From the NCBI GenBank assembly GCA_020636905.1, contig JACJWX010000005.1, positions 1 through 64,000 of the forward strand: a stretch of 64,000 nucleotides of DNA, written 5' to 3'. This DNA comes from Actinomycetota bacterium (GTDB lineage: Bacteria; Actinomycetota; Thermoleophilia; Miltoncostaeales; Miltoncostaeaceae). Position numbers and translations under genes: made by a program. The notes beneath the pieces were generated by a model. That model did no database searches, was not told the DNA's origin, and worked only from the letters and a program-made list of their open reading frames with translations. Positions 16,937 to 25,327 of the stretch are shown piece after piece (positions within the stretch are counted from its first letter, which is position 1; each line of letters opens with the position of its first letter).

Positions 16937-17127
16937 TGCACGTCACCCCCGGTCTGGACGCCCTCGAGTTCGCGACGAGCCGCCTGGAGCTTCTCCCAGG
17001 CCGCCGCCTCGGCGTCGAGGTGGGCCGATTCGCTCGAGAAGAGGTGCGCACCGCGGGACACGGCGAGGTAGTCGGAACGGGCTCGTTCCAGGGCCGCTTC
17101 GGCATCACCGATCGATGTCGCCTGCAT
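16933..17127 (-). CDS. Small helical protein of unknown function
   Basis: A 64-residue, highly helical, acidic protein (EAALERARSDYLAVS, then AEAAAWEKLQAARRELEG). The ATG at 17127 follows GAGGAGG at 5-base spacing, a strong ribosome binding site. Its stop overlaps the next small gene by four bases. The pair forms a two-gene unit convergent with the PilZ gene. No function can be assigned; a coiled-coil interaction pair is possible. Confidence 0.55.
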   Translation of the reverse strand: MQATSIGDAEAALERARSDYLAVSRGAHLFSSESAHLDAEAAAWEKLQAARRELEGVQTGGDVQ

Positions 17128-17295
17128 GCGCCCTCCTCGGGGCGGGTGAAGATCCGCCGGTGCGGCGGACACCTCTGCAGGTGGTATCGGCGACGGCGGC
17201 CGTGACCTGAACGTCGATCGCCCTCGGGCGGCATGCACGTCCCCGGCGGCTCCGCGCTATCGTGCGCCGGCAGGTCGACCATCCGAGGAGGAGCA

Positions 17296-18153
17296 TTGCC
17301 GCAGGCGCGCACCGTCAACCGTTCGCACCGTCCGGACATCGCGGTCGCGGCAGGCTGGCCGCTCGCTCGCCGGGTCGGACTGGACGGGCTCGCCCCGGGA
17401 GGGCGGCTGCTGTCGGAACGCTTGATCCGCGGGGCGGGAATCCGGACCGGTGACCGCGTGGTCGATCTGCTCCCGGGGGACGGCGCCCTCGGCCGACTCG
17501 CGACCCGGCACGACCTGCACTCCTGGACCGGCGTCTGCCTGGACCGGACCGCGGCGAAACACGTTCGCAAGCGGGTCGCCGGGGGCGGGACGATCCTCGG
17601 GGCACCGGACCGGACCGGACTCGACGATGGCAGCGCCACCGTCGTCGTGGCCGAGGGACTCCTGAGCGGCCTCTCCGCCCCGAGCAAGCGGGCGGTCCTC
17701 GATGAAGCACGGCGCATCCTGCGCCCGGGCGGGCGGATCGGCCTGCATGAGCTGGCGGTCACCGCTCCCGCGTGGGACGAGGCACCGGCGGCGGCGGTCG
17801 TGGCGAACCTGTCGGGCCATCGGGACGGCTCCGTGCATCCGCTGAGCGACGTCGAATGGCGCGCGCTGATCGAATCGGCGGGGCTCACCGTGGTGGGGAC
17901 CTCGACGGCGCCGCTGATGATCCCGACGCTCCGCGACCTCGTCGACGATCGCGGCCCGGTCGCCGGGCTGCGCGCGGCGATCCGCATGGCGATCCCGGGC
18001 GGTCCCGGCGCGCGGATGCGGCGGGCGGTCGAACAGCTCACCCGCAACCGGGGGCGGCTGACGGCCACGGTGCTCATCGCCGAGCGCCCGCTCGTCGGCC
18101 CGTTGCGGTCGGCGAGTGCGAACGCGTCGACGGTGGCGTCGGGCGACGCATAG
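17296..18153 (+). CDS. SAM-dependent methyltransferase-like protein (class I)
   Basis: A 285-residue protein with a Rossmann methyltransferase core. The SAM-binding motif I is present in a modified form (VVDLLPGDGALG). An acidic residue follows at VCLDR, then the typical ARRILRPGGRIGLHEL. The start is a TTG preceded by GAGGAGGAG, much stronger than any alternative, and the frame upstream lacks one. It is divergent from the small gene pair. The substrate is unknown. The motif I change (Leu-Leu before the glycines) suggests a divergent subfamily. Confidence 0.75.
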   Translation: MPQARTVNRSHRPDIAVAAGWPLARRVGLDGLAPGGRLLSERLIRGAGIRTGDRVVDLLPGDGALGRLATRHDLHSWTGVCLDRTAAKHVRKRVAGGGTILGAPDRTGLDDGSATVVVAEGLLSGLSAPSKRAVLDEARRILRPGGRIGLHELAVTAPAWDEAPAAAVVANLSGHRDGSVHPLSDVEWRALIESAGLTVVGTSTAPLMIPTLRDLVDDRGPVAGLRAAIRMAIPGGPGARMRRAVEQLTRNRGRLTATVLIAERPLVGPLRSASANASTVASGDA

Positions 18154-18209
18154 CGCCGAGCATCCCCGACGAGGGCCGAACGACCCGCCACCGCGGCGCG
18201 ACCATCCCG

Positions 18210-18215
18210 TAGCAT
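18210..18215 (+). promoter_or_regulatory. Putative leaderless -10 element of the SCO1-like gene
   Basis: TAGCAT lies 7 bases before the GTG at 18223, with no ribosome binding site. Confidence 0.45.
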
Positions 18216-18222
18216 CCTCCGC

Positions 18223-18834
18223 GTGAGCAGGCGCTGGATCCTCATCGCGCTGATCGCCGCGGCAGCGGCCGCCGCCAGCGCCACGGCGGCGCTGATGCTC
18301 GGCGGCAACGGCGCCAAACCCGCCCTTCGCGCGGTCGCCATCGACCCGCCCGTACCGGCGCCGGTGACCCTGGGCGCCGACTACACCGGTGCCGCCGTGC
18401 AGGTCCCCCGGGCGGGACGTCCGGCCCTCGTGACCTTCCTCTTCGCGTCCTGCCCCGACGTCTGCCCGCTCGTGGGTGACGAGATCGCCCGGGCGCTCGA
18501 CGAGGCGGGCGAGCCCGCCGCATCCAGGATCGACGTGGTCGCCATCAGCGTCGATCCGAAGGGGGACACGCCCGCGAACGTCACGGCGTTCATGCGGGGG
18601 CACCAACTCACCGGACGCATGCGCTATCTCATCGGGACGCGTGCCGAACTGTCACCGATCTGGTCGGCATGGGGCGTGCTCGCACAACCCACCGAGGACA
18701 TCACCGAATCACTGCACACGGCCAAGGTGATCCTGGTCGACGCGGACGGGCAGCAGGTGGGCGCGTACCCCGGGGCGCTCCCGTTCGACACGTCTGATCT
18801 CGCCGCGGACATCGAGGCGCTGACCGCGGATTGA
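18223..18834 (+). CDS. SCO1/SenC family copper chaperone / thiol-redox protein
   Basis: A 203-residue membrane-anchored protein. Residues 1-27 form one hydrophobic anchor. The thioredoxin-like domain carries the copper-binding C-x3-C (Cys77 and Cys81 in SCPDVCP) and the third ligand His165 (ESLHTAKV). This is the full SCO set, used to deliver copper to the CuA centre of cytochrome c oxidase on the outer face of the membrane. No oxidase genes are in the window. It may be co-transcribed with nothing else: the next gene has its own upstream palindrome. Confidence 0.9.
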   Translation: MSRRWILIALIAAAAAAASATAALMLGGNGAKPALRAVAIDPPVPAPVTLGADYTGAAVQVPRAGRPALVTFLFASCPDVCPLVGDEIARALDEAGEPAASRIDVVAISVDPKGDTPANVTAFMRGHQLTGRMRYLIGTRAELSPIWSAWGVLAQPTEDITESLHTAKVILVDADGQQVGAYPGALPFDTSDLAADIEALTAD

Positions 18835-18879
18835 CGGGCACGGCTGGCGTGTCGTCCCACAGCGCGGTTAGGCTCGTTG

Positions 18880-18908
18880 CCGATGTCACGCACCTGACGT
18901 GACATCGG
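18880..18908. promoter_or_regulatory. Perfect 11-bp inverted repeat upstream of the ABC substrate-binding gene
   Basis: CCGATGTCACG, a 7-base spacer, then CGTGACATCGG. The centre is about 45 bases before the ATG at 18939. It could be an operator for a dimeric repressor or activator, or the terminator of the SCO gene. No T-run follows, and a TAGGCT hexamer (18867-18872) lies just upstream where a -10 would be, which favours an operator. Confidence 0.5.
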
Positions 18909-18938
18909 GGGCGAGCAAACGAAGAAAGGCAGGCCTCG

Positions 18939-20219
18939 ATGAAGCGACGTCGTTTGGCGGCTGCACTTGCCGCAGTGACGGTCTCCACCGGGCTTCTGGT
19001 GACGGGATGTGGAAGCGATAGCTCCGGCGACACCGGTGGTTCGGGCGGGGATGTTGGAACCCTGAAGGTCGGGGTACTGGTGCCGCTCACGGGGGACCTG
19101 TCGCCGTTCGGCGGTCCCAACGCGAAGGCCGCCGAGCTCGGTGCCTCGCAGGTGAACGCCGCCGCGACCGAGGCCGGCGTGGACCTCACGCTGGAGCTCA
19201 CCACCGAGGACTCCAAGACGGATCCCCAGGCCGCGCAGGAAGGCGCCACGAAGCTCGTCGAATCCGACGGCGTGAACGTGATGGCCGGCCCGATGGCCAG
19301 TTCGGAGACGATCGCGGTGGCCGAGAACGTCACCGTGGATGCCGGCGTGCCCGTCATCACGCCGTCCGGGACGTCACCTGAGATCACGGCGCTCGACGAC
19401 AACGGCCTCGTCGCACGGACCGCGCCTTCCGACGCGCTCCAGGGCAAGGTGCTCGCCGACGTCGTGGGCCAGCGCATCGGGGCCGACTCGGTCATCAACA
19501 CCGCGGGCCGCAACGACGCCTACGGCAACGCGCTGGTCGAAGAGTTCTCGAAGGCCTGGGAGGCCAACGGCGGGACCATCGGCGAGAGCGTTTCGTACAA
19601 CCCCGAAGGAAGCTCGCTCGATTCCGAGGCCGGCCAGATCGTCAAGGGCAACCCGAAGGCCTTCATGATCATCGACTTCCCCGACTCGTGGGCCAAGATG
19701 GGCCCGGCGCTCGTGCGGACCGGCAAGTGGAGTCCCGCGAAGACGTGGACCGCGGACGGTCTCAAGTCGAACGACCTGCCGCAGACCGCGGGCAAGAAGA
19801 CGACCGAGGGAATGCAGGGCACGGTTCCCACCAGCCTCGACGCGCCGGCCGGCAAGGCGTTCGACGATCTCTGGAACGCCGAGGTCGGGGAAGCCCGCCA
19901 GACCTATGACGCGCAGATGTTCGATGCCGTGGTGCTGTACGGACTCGCGGCGGTGCGCGCCGGGTCGACCGACGGCGCCAAGATCGCCGCGGTGCTCGCA
20001 GAGGTGTCGGGTGCCCCGGGCACCAAGTACACCTTCGAGCAGCTCCCGGATGCCTTGAAGGCCGTGAAGGCCGGCGAGGACATCGACTACGAGGGTGCCA
20101 GCGGTCCGATCGACCTGGACCAGAACGGCGATCCCGCCGCCGCCAGCTACGGCCTGTGGTCGTACAAGAACGGCGCGCTCGTCGAGGGCACCGAGGTGAT
20201 TCCGGTTTCGGCCGGGTAG
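18939..20219 (+). CDS. ABC transporter substrate-binding lipoprotein, branched-chain amino acid type
   Basis: A 426-residue lipoprotein with lipobox Cys24 (LVTGC) and a Ser/Gly-rich linker. A periplasmic-binding fold of the Leu/Ile/Val (PBP type I) class follows, beginning VGVLVPLTGDLSPFGG and containing MAGPMASSETIAVAE and VITPSGTSPEIT. It would capture a ligand outside the membrane and feed the LivHMGF-like importer. The importer genes lie on the opposite strand downstream, so the receptor is transcribed separately. The ATG is preceded by AAGAAAGG. The ligand could be an amino acid, amide, urea or aromatic acid; sequence alone does not decide. Confidence 0.92.
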   Translation: MKRRRLAAALAAVTVSTGLLVTGCGSDSSGDTGGSGGDVGTLKVGVLVPLTGDLSPFGGPNAKAAELGASQVNAAATEAGVDLTLELTTEDSKTDPQAAQEGATKLVESDGVNVMAGPMASSETIAVAENVTVDAGVPVITPSGTSPEITALDDNGLVARTAPSDALQGKVLADVVGQRIGADSVINTAGRNDAYGNALVEEFSKAWEANGGTIGESVSYNPEGSSLDSEAGQIVKGNPKAFMIIDFPDSWAKMGPALVRTGKWSPAKTWTADGLKSNDLPQTAGKKTTEGMQGTVPTSLDAPAGKAFDDLWNAEVGEARQTYDAQMFDAVVLYGLAAVRAGSTDGAKIAAVLAEVSGAPGTKYTFEQLPDALKAVKAGEDIDYEGASGPIDLDQNGDPAAASYGLWSYKNGALVEGTEVIPVSAG

Positions 20220-20225
20220 TGCTGC

Positions 20226-20259
20226 GTGGTGGTGGGGCCGGGTGCGGCCCCACCACCAC
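20226..20259. terminator. Strong hairpin terminator after the substrate-binding gene
   Basis: A perfect 14-bp stem (GTGGTGGTGGGGCC and its complement) with a 6-base loop begins 7 bases after the stop. No T-run follows. Confidence 0.85.
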
Positions 20260-20326
20260 AGCATGTGCCGTCGCTCCGGCGGACGCCGCCCCGCGGCGAC
20301 GGTGACGAGGGGGAGGGGGAACCCGC

Positions 20327-20520
20327 ATCAGGTCAGCCATCGCCTGGACCGTCGCGGCTATCGTGCTCCTGCACGGGCTGCTGCACCTCATTGGTGCCGC
20401 CAGGGGATTCGGCTGGTTCGACCCACCGCGGCTCGACCTGCGGATCGGCAGGGCCGAGGCACATACCTCGAGTTCAACCTCGACGGGATCGAATACGACC
20501 CCGCGCGTGACGCCGGGTGA
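20327..20520 (+). pseudogene. Possible remnant of a small membrane protein gene
   Basis: The 325-base gap between the substrate-binding gene and the importer genes holds an open frame reading RSAIAWTVAAIVLLHGLLHL, a typical N-terminal membrane helix with an HGLLHLIG motif. A purine-rich ribosome-binding-site-like run (GAGGGGGAGGGGG) stands 7 bases before an ATC codon, where an ATG would be expected. About 45 codons on, sensible sequence (TYLEFNLDGIEYDP) continues in another frame. This looks like a gene with a lost start and a frameshift. It may also be chance; no intact product is predicted. Confidence 0.3.
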
Positions 20521-20544
20521 CACCGGGGCGCGGCGCCCCACGCG

Positions 20545-21276
20545 TCACGTGGTGGCGCCACCCAGGTAGAGCTCGGCCACCTTCGGATCGTTCAGCAGGT
20601 CCCGTCCCGGCCCGGTGAAGCGGTTCTGGCCCGACTCGAGCACGAACCCGCGGTCGGCGATCGCGAGCGCGTCTCGCGCGTTCTGTTCGATCATGACGAT
20701 GGTGACGCCGTTGGCGTTGACACGCTGCACCGTCTGGAAGACCTCGGCCACGGCGCGCGGTGCCAGCCCCGCCGACGGCTCGTCGAGGAGCAGGACGCTC
20801 GGCTCGGCCATGAGGGCACGGGCGACGGCGAGCATCTGCCGCTCGCCGCCCGACAGGCCGTCGGCGCGGTGACGGCGTCGCTCCAGCAGGATCGGGAACA
20901 TCTCGAACATCCGCTCCATGCGGGGAGCAAGTTCGGCCCGTCCCTGCGAGGCGCCCATCTCCAGGTTCTCCTGGATGGTGAGCGACGGAAAGATGTTCTC
21001 GACCTGCGGGACGTAGCTCATTCCGAGCCGGGTGATCCGGTGCGGCGGCATCCCGGTGATGTCCGTGCCGCGGAACAGGACACGTCCCTCGCGGGGCGTG
21101 ATCAGGCCGAACATGGCCTTGATGAGCGTGGATTTCCCGGCGCCGTTGGGGCCGATGACGACGACGATCTCGCCCTCGTTGGCGTCGAGCGAGCAGCCGT
21201 TGAGGATGTCCACGCCTTCGACGTAGCCCCCGACGAGCCCGTCCGCGCGGAGGACGGGGGAGGGCTCCTCACTCAT
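20545..21276 (-). CDS. livF: ABC transporter ATP-binding protein, LivF-type
   Basis: A 243-residue cytoplasmic ATPase of the branched-chain amino acid importer. It has the Walker A GPNGAGKST, the signature LSGGERQML and the Walker B LLLDEPSAGL. The C terminus is the short LivF kind. Its start overlaps the livG stop by 8 bases. It is the last gene of the leftward livHMGF operon. Confidence 0.93.
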   Translation of the reverse strand: MSEEPSPVLRADGLVGGYVEGVDILNGCSLDANEGEIVVVIGPNGAGKSTLIKAMFGLITPREGRVLFRGTDITGMPPHRITRLGMSYVPQVENIFPSLTIQENLEMGASQGRAELAPRMERMFEMFPILLERRRHRADGLSGGERQMLAVARALMAEPSVLLLDEPSAGLAPRAVAEVFQTVQRVNANGVTIVMIEQNARDALAIADRGFVLESGQNRFTGPGRDLLNDPKVAELYLGGATT

Positions 21277-22054
21277 GTCCGGAGCCCCCGCTGAGGTACG
21301 CGTCGATGACCCGCTGGTCGGAACGCACGGCGTCGGGCGTCCCCTGCGTGATGACCCGGCCTTCGCCCATGACGATGACCTCGTCGCTGATGTCCATGAC
21401 GACGTCCATGTCGTGCTCGATGAACATGACGGTCAGCCCGGTCTCGTGCCGGAGCCGATCGAGTGACGCCAGGATCTCGCGCCCGAGGGTCGGGTTCACC
21501 CCGGCCATGGGCTCGTCGAGCATCAGCAGGCGCGGCCGGGCCATGAGGGCGCGGGCCAGCTCGAGCAGTTTCCGCTGCCCGCCCGACAGGGTCGCGGCGT
21601 AGTCCTCGGCCTTCTCGGACAGGCCGACCTGTTCGAGCACCGCGGCCGCCTCGTGGCGGATCTCCTCCTCGCGGGAGCGCCAGCGGGTGGGGAGAAAGGC
21701 GGTCACGAACCGCTCGCCGGGTTGTTGCTGCGCGGCGAGCATCACGTTCTCGATGACCCGCATCTTGCCCAGCACCCGCGTGAGCTGGAAGGTCCGCACC
21801 ATTCCGCGGCGCGCCACCCGGTCGCTGCGGTGACCGGCCACATCCGATCCCTCGAACACCACCCGGCCCGTGTCGGGGCGCGCGAACCCGGTGAGCAGGT
21901 TGAAGGCGGTGGTCTTCCCGGCGCCGTTCGGGCCGATGAGCGACGTGATCGACCCCCGCTGCACCGTGAACGAGGCGCCGTCGACGGCCCGGACGCCGCC
22001 ATAGTGCCGGCGAAGGTCATCGACCTCGAGGATAGTGGGCGAGGACTCAGCCAT
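21269..22054 (-). CDS. livG: ABC transporter ATP-binding protein, LivG-type
   Basis: A 261-residue ATPase partner of LivF. It has Walker A GPNGAGKTT, signature LSGGQRKLL and Walker B LMLDEPMAGV. The C-terminal extension (GEGRVITQGTPDAV) is typical of LivG. It overlaps livM by 8 bases and livF by 8 bases, so the three are translationally coupled. Confidence 0.93.
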   Translation of the reverse strand: MAESSPTILEVDDLRRHYGGVRAVDGASFTVQRGSITSLIGPNGAGKTTAFNLLTGFARPDTGRVVFEGSDVAGHRSDRVARRGMVRTFQLTRVLGKMRVIENVMLAAQQQPGERFVTAFLPTRWRSREEEIRHEAAAVLEQVGLSEKAEDYAATLSGGQRKLLELARALMARPRLLMLDEPMAGVNPTLGREILASLDRLRHETGLTVMFIEHDMDVVMDISDEVIVMGEGRVITQGTPDAVRSDQRVIDAYLSGGSGHE

Positions 22055-22985
22055 CGAGGTGGAGTTCCTCGCGTTTGCCGAAGATGCCCTGGGGACGGAA
22101 CGCCATCATCCCCATGATGAGGAGGCCGACCACGACGTAGCGGAGGGCCGCCACCTTGTCGGCCTCAAGGGGGAAGTCCAGGAAGCGCACGCCCGAGATG
22201 ATGAAGGCGATGATGATCGATCCGACGACCACGCCGAAGTAGCTGCCGATGCCGCCCAGGATGAGGATCGAGAAGCCGATGAAGGTCACGATGGGTTCGA
22301 AGTTCTCGGGGTAGAGCGAGGTCTGGAGCAGGGTGAACAGGACACCCGAGATGCCCGCGATGGCCGCCCCGAGGGCGAGCGCCTGGAGCTTGAGGTTGAA
22401 CACGGGCTTTCCCACCGCCGCCGCCGCGTCCTCGTTCTCGCGGACCGCTCGCAGCGCACGGCGCCATGGGCTGCGGCCGATGTGCCGCAACAGCAGCGCG
22501 ACCAGCACGGCGACCACCCAGGTGATCACGAGCAGCGGCACCCGGCGGTCGAGTTCGATGCCCCGGCCCGAGAACCAGTCCAGGATGGTGTTGTTGGTCT
22601 CGCGCCAGGATCCGCTCGCCCGGCGCAGCCCGAGGGTTCCCCCGGTCTCGTCCTGCCGGTTCTGGATGATGATCCGCAGGATCTCCCCGGCGGCGATCGT
22701 GACGATGGCGAAGAAGTCGCCGCGCAGTCTGAGCGTGGGCAGCCCGATGAGCACGCCGAACAGGGCCGCGAGGGCGACCGCGCACGGGATCGCGATCAGC
22801 ATGGGGACGCCGTTGGTGATCATCAGCCCCGTGGCGTAGGCACCGACGGCCATGAAGGCGACGTGACCGAAGTTGAGCAGGCCCGCGTCACCGAGCTGCA
22901 CCTGGAGCCCCAGGACGAACACCGCGTAGACGCCGGCCACGGTCAGCACATAGGCCCAGAAACCGAATGCGAGCAGTGGATCCAT
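22047..22985 (-). CDS. livM: ABC transporter permease, LivM-type
   Basis: A 312-residue membrane permease with about eight to ten hydrophobic helices. It has the family stretches AGLLNFGHVAFMAVGAY and GGIGSYFGVVVGS. The longer open frame continues into livH on another frame; the ATG at 22985 shares one base with the livH stop (TGATG), which sets the start. It pairs with LivH to form the membrane channel. Confidence 0.92.
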   Translation of the reverse strand: MDPLLAFGFWAYVLTVAGVYAVFVLGLQVQLGDAGLLNFGHVAFMAVGAYATGLMITNGVPMLIAIPCAVALAALFGVLIGLPTLRLRGDFFAIVTIAAGEILRIIIQNRQDETGGTLGLRRASGSWRETNNTILDWFSGRGIELDRRVPLLVITWVVAVLVALLLRHIGRSPWRRALRAVRENEDAAAAVGKPVFNLKLQALALGAAIAGISGVLFTLLQTSLYPENFEPIVTFIGFSILILGGIGSYFGVVVGSIIIAFIISGVRFLDFPLEADKVAALRYVVVGLLIMGMMAFRPQGIFGKREELHLDG

Positions 22986-23860
22986 CAGCCGGTCCTCGTT
23001 GCGTGTCCGAGCAGGCCGTTCGGCCGGAACAGCAGCGCCAGGATCAGGATCGCAAACCCCACGGCCTCCTTGTAGGTGGGGGCGAAGACCATGGTCGACC
23101 ACTCCTGGACCAGGCCGAGCGTGAGCCCGCCCACGAGCGCGCCGAAGGGATCGCCGATGCCGCCCAGGATGATCGCGGCGAAGATCCCCAGCAGCAACAC
23201 CCAGCCGGTCTGGGGCGTGAGGACCGTGAAGATCGTGGCCAGAAACCCGGCGAGGCCGGCCAGGCCGCCGCCGAGGATCCAGGTGTAGGTCACGACCCGG
23301 CGGGTGTTGATCCCGCTGACCTCGGCCAGGGCGAAGCTGTCGGACAGGGCCCGCATCGACTTGCCGACGTAGGTGCGGCGGAGCAGCAGGGCCACCGCGA
23401 CCATCGCGACGGCCGAGACGACGATGACGATGACCTGCAGCAGCGAGATACGCACGATCCCCAGGTCGTAGCTCGAGGTGTTGTCCACTCTGAGGGTGCG
23501 CGTTTCGCCGCCCCATGCGAAGAGGATCAGGTTCCTGAGGACGAAGGAGAAGCCGAGCGACAGCAGCAGCAGCTGCATCACCCCCGCGCCGCGTTCGCGC
23601 ATCGGCCGCCAGATCGCGGCCTCGGTGAGCAGGCCGAGCGCGGCCACCACCACCAGGGCGCCGAGCACCGAGACCACCAGCGGGAGGCCCCAGGTCACGT
23701 TGACGACGAAGGCCGCGTATCCGCCGAGGGTCATGAAGTCGCCGTGGGCGAAGTTGACGAGCTTGAGGATGGCGTACACCAACGACAGGCCCACCGCGCC
23801 GAGGGCGTAGATCGAACCGCTGGCCAAGCCGTTGATTGTCGTCTGGAGGAGTTCGTCCAC
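22985..23860 (-). CDS. livH: ABC transporter permease, LivH-type
   Basis: A 291-residue permease with about eight membrane helices. It starts with the LivH-like GLASGSIYALGAVGLSLVY and LVNFAHGDFMTLGGY, and contains AAIILGGIGDPFGA near the end. The start is GTG at 23860. It is the first gene of the leftward liv operon. The receptor gene is on the other strand at the far end of the operon. Confidence 0.92.
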   Translation of the reverse strand: MDELLQTTINGLASGSIYALGAVGLSLVYAILKLVNFAHGDFMTLGGYAAFVVNVTWGLPLVVSVLGALVVVAALGLLTEAAIWRPMRERGAGVMQLLLLSLGFSFVLRNLILFAWGGETRTLRVDNTSSYDLGIVRISLLQVIVIVVSAVAMVAVALLLRRTYVGKSMRALSDSFALAEVSGINTRRVVTYTWILGGGLAGLAGFLATIFTVLTPQTGWVLLLGIFAAIILGGIGDPFGALVGGLTLGLVQEWSTMVFAPTYKEAVGFAILILALLFRPNGLLGHATRTG

Positions 23861-23957
23861 GATGCTCGGGAAAGGTGACGAAACTGGCGGAACCCTACTC
23901 GACCGGGACCGTTGCGCGCGACGCCGTCACACCCCGGGTGGACAGGGCCGGTCGGGT

Positions 23958-24851
23958 CTACGGACCGCCGCGCGCGGTGGCGAGCGTGTCCAGGCGCTCG
24001 GGGAGGTCGTCCAGGTCGACGCTGCGGCACGCCTCGGCGAGCGCCGGCGTCGGGCCGCGCCAGCGCAGTTGCTCCACACCTCCGGGCAACACCGGCGCAT
24101 CGTCGCGCAGGGTGGCGAGCCGCAGGAACAGCCGCGCGTCCGCTCGATGGTCGGCGAGACTCGCGGCGAGACGCTTCGCCCCGCGCACGGTCACTTCCCA
24201 GTCACGATCGTCCGGCGGGATCGCGTCGATCGTCCCGTACCGCGCAAGGACGATGGCCGCGGACTTGGCGCCCCAGCCCGGAACCCCGGGGAAGCCATCC
24301 GCCGCGTCTCCGACGAGGGCGAGCCAATGGGGGATGGAGGATGGCGGAACGCCGTAGCGGTCCACCACGTCGCGATCGGTGCGGACGAGGTCGCGGCGAC
24401 GGTCCCACTGCACCACGCGGTCACCCCGCACGCACTGGGCGAGATCCTTGTCCGGGGTCGCGATCAGCACACGCCTCACCGCGGGATCGGCGTCCGCCAC
24501 GCGGGCCGCGGCCGCGAGCGCGTCGTCGGCCTCCACCTCCACCGTCGGCCACACGAGGAACCCGCACGCGGCGAGCGTGGTCTCCAGCGGGGTGAACTGG
24601 ACTCTGAGATCGTCGGGGACTCCGGCTCCGGTCTTGTAGCCGGCCCAGAGGTCGTTCCGGAATGACTCGATGACGTGGTCGGTCGCGACGCCGACGTGCG
24701 TCGCGCCGTCCTCGAGCAGCCCGACGAGGGAGCGGACCACGCCCCGCAGGGCGGCCGTCTCGACTCCGTTCACCCGGTGCGAGGGCAGCGCATGGTGGTG
24801 ACGGTAGAGCTCGTAGGTGCCGTCGATGAGGTGGACGTCGTGGGGTGCCAT
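23958..24851 (-). CDS. 5'-3' exonuclease / flap endonuclease domain protein
   Basis: A 297-residue stand-alone version of the 5' nuclease domain found at the N terminus of DNA polymerase I. It has the acidic metal sites IDGTYELYR, VEVEADDALAAAAR and ATPDKDLAQ. The helix-hairpin-helix region is LVGDAADGFPGVPGWGAKSA. It would trim 5' flaps or RNA primers in replication and repair. The ATG at 24851 starts directly at the fold; the frame is open further upstream only as shadow. It is divergent from the small HExxH gene, with a 37-base gap. Confidence 0.88.
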   Translation of the reverse strand: MAPHDVHLIDGTYELYRHHHALPSHRVNGVETAALRGVVRSLVGLLEDGATHVGVATDHVIESFRNDLWAGYKTGAGVPDDLRVQFTPLETTLAACGFLVWPTVEVEADDALAAAARVADADPAVRRVLIATPDKDLAQCVRGDRVVQWDRRRDLVRTDRDVVDRYGVPPSSIPHWLALVGDAADGFPGVPGWGAKSAAIVLARYGTIDAIPPDDRDWEVTVRGAKRLAASLADHRADARLFLRLATLRDDAPVLPGGVEQLRWRGPTPALAEACRSVDLDDLPERLDTLATARGGP

Positions 24852-24875
24852 GCCGGAAGTCTGCCGGGTGATGGG

Positions 24876-24881
24876 TATCGT
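24876..24881 (+). promoter_or_regulatory. Putative leaderless -10 element of the HExxH gene
   Basis: TATCGT lies 7 bases before the ATG at 24889. It argues for that start over the in-frame ATG at 24871. Confidence 0.4.
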
Positions 24882-24888
24882 GGCCCGC

Positions 24889-25272
24889 ATGTTGGGGATT
24901 CGGCGCGTCGATCGGCGGCCCGAGTGGCGGGAACGACTGGAGGGGGCCGCCACCCGGCTGAACGCGCTCGGCCTGTACCCGCGCCCGTTCACGCTCGCCC
25001 GGGTCGCCGTGGTCGTGTGGCCCGGGTTCTTCGCCGTTCCCGGAATGCGCGGGTTCGTGGGGTTCGCGGCCTGGCGGCTCGTGATCCTGCGACGCGACGT
25101 GGTCGGTGACGGGCTGCTCGTCCACGAGCTCTGCCACATCTGGCAGATGCGGCACCATCCGGTGCGGATGCCGTTGACGTACCTGGTGGTGCCGTATCGG
25201 ACCAACCCCTGGGAGGAGGAGGCGCGCATGGCCGCGGGCGAACCCTCCCGGCTCGGGGGTTCGGGCGGGTGA
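24889..25272 (+). CDS. Small HExxH metallopeptidase-like protein
   Basis: A 127-residue protein. The motif HELCH (in LLVHELCHIWQM) is a zinc-peptidase signature, and a Glu-rich NPWEEEARMAAGE downstream may supply the third ligand. A hydrophobic stretch (around VAVVVWPGFFAVPG) precedes it. I do not recognise a named family, and the small size suggests a minimal protease fold or a non-catalytic relative. It is divergent from the exonuclease gene. Confidence 0.6.
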   Translation: MLGIRRVDRRPEWRERLEGAATRLNALGLYPRPFTLARVAVVVWPGFFAVPGMRGFVGFAAWRLVILRRDVVGDGLLVHELCHIWQMRHHPVRMPLTYLVVPYRTNPWEEEARMAAGEPSRLGGSGG

Positions 25273-25315
25273 TCGGCGCCGCGCGCCGGTCCAGACGTGC
25301 GGGGGATCCTGTCGG

Positions 25316-25321
25316 TAGCCT
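25316..25321 (+). promoter_or_regulatory. Putative leaderless -10 element of the nitroreductase gene
   Basis: TAGCCT lies 6 bases before the ATG at 25328, with no ribosome binding site. Confidence 0.45.
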
Positions 25322-25327
25322 GGACGA

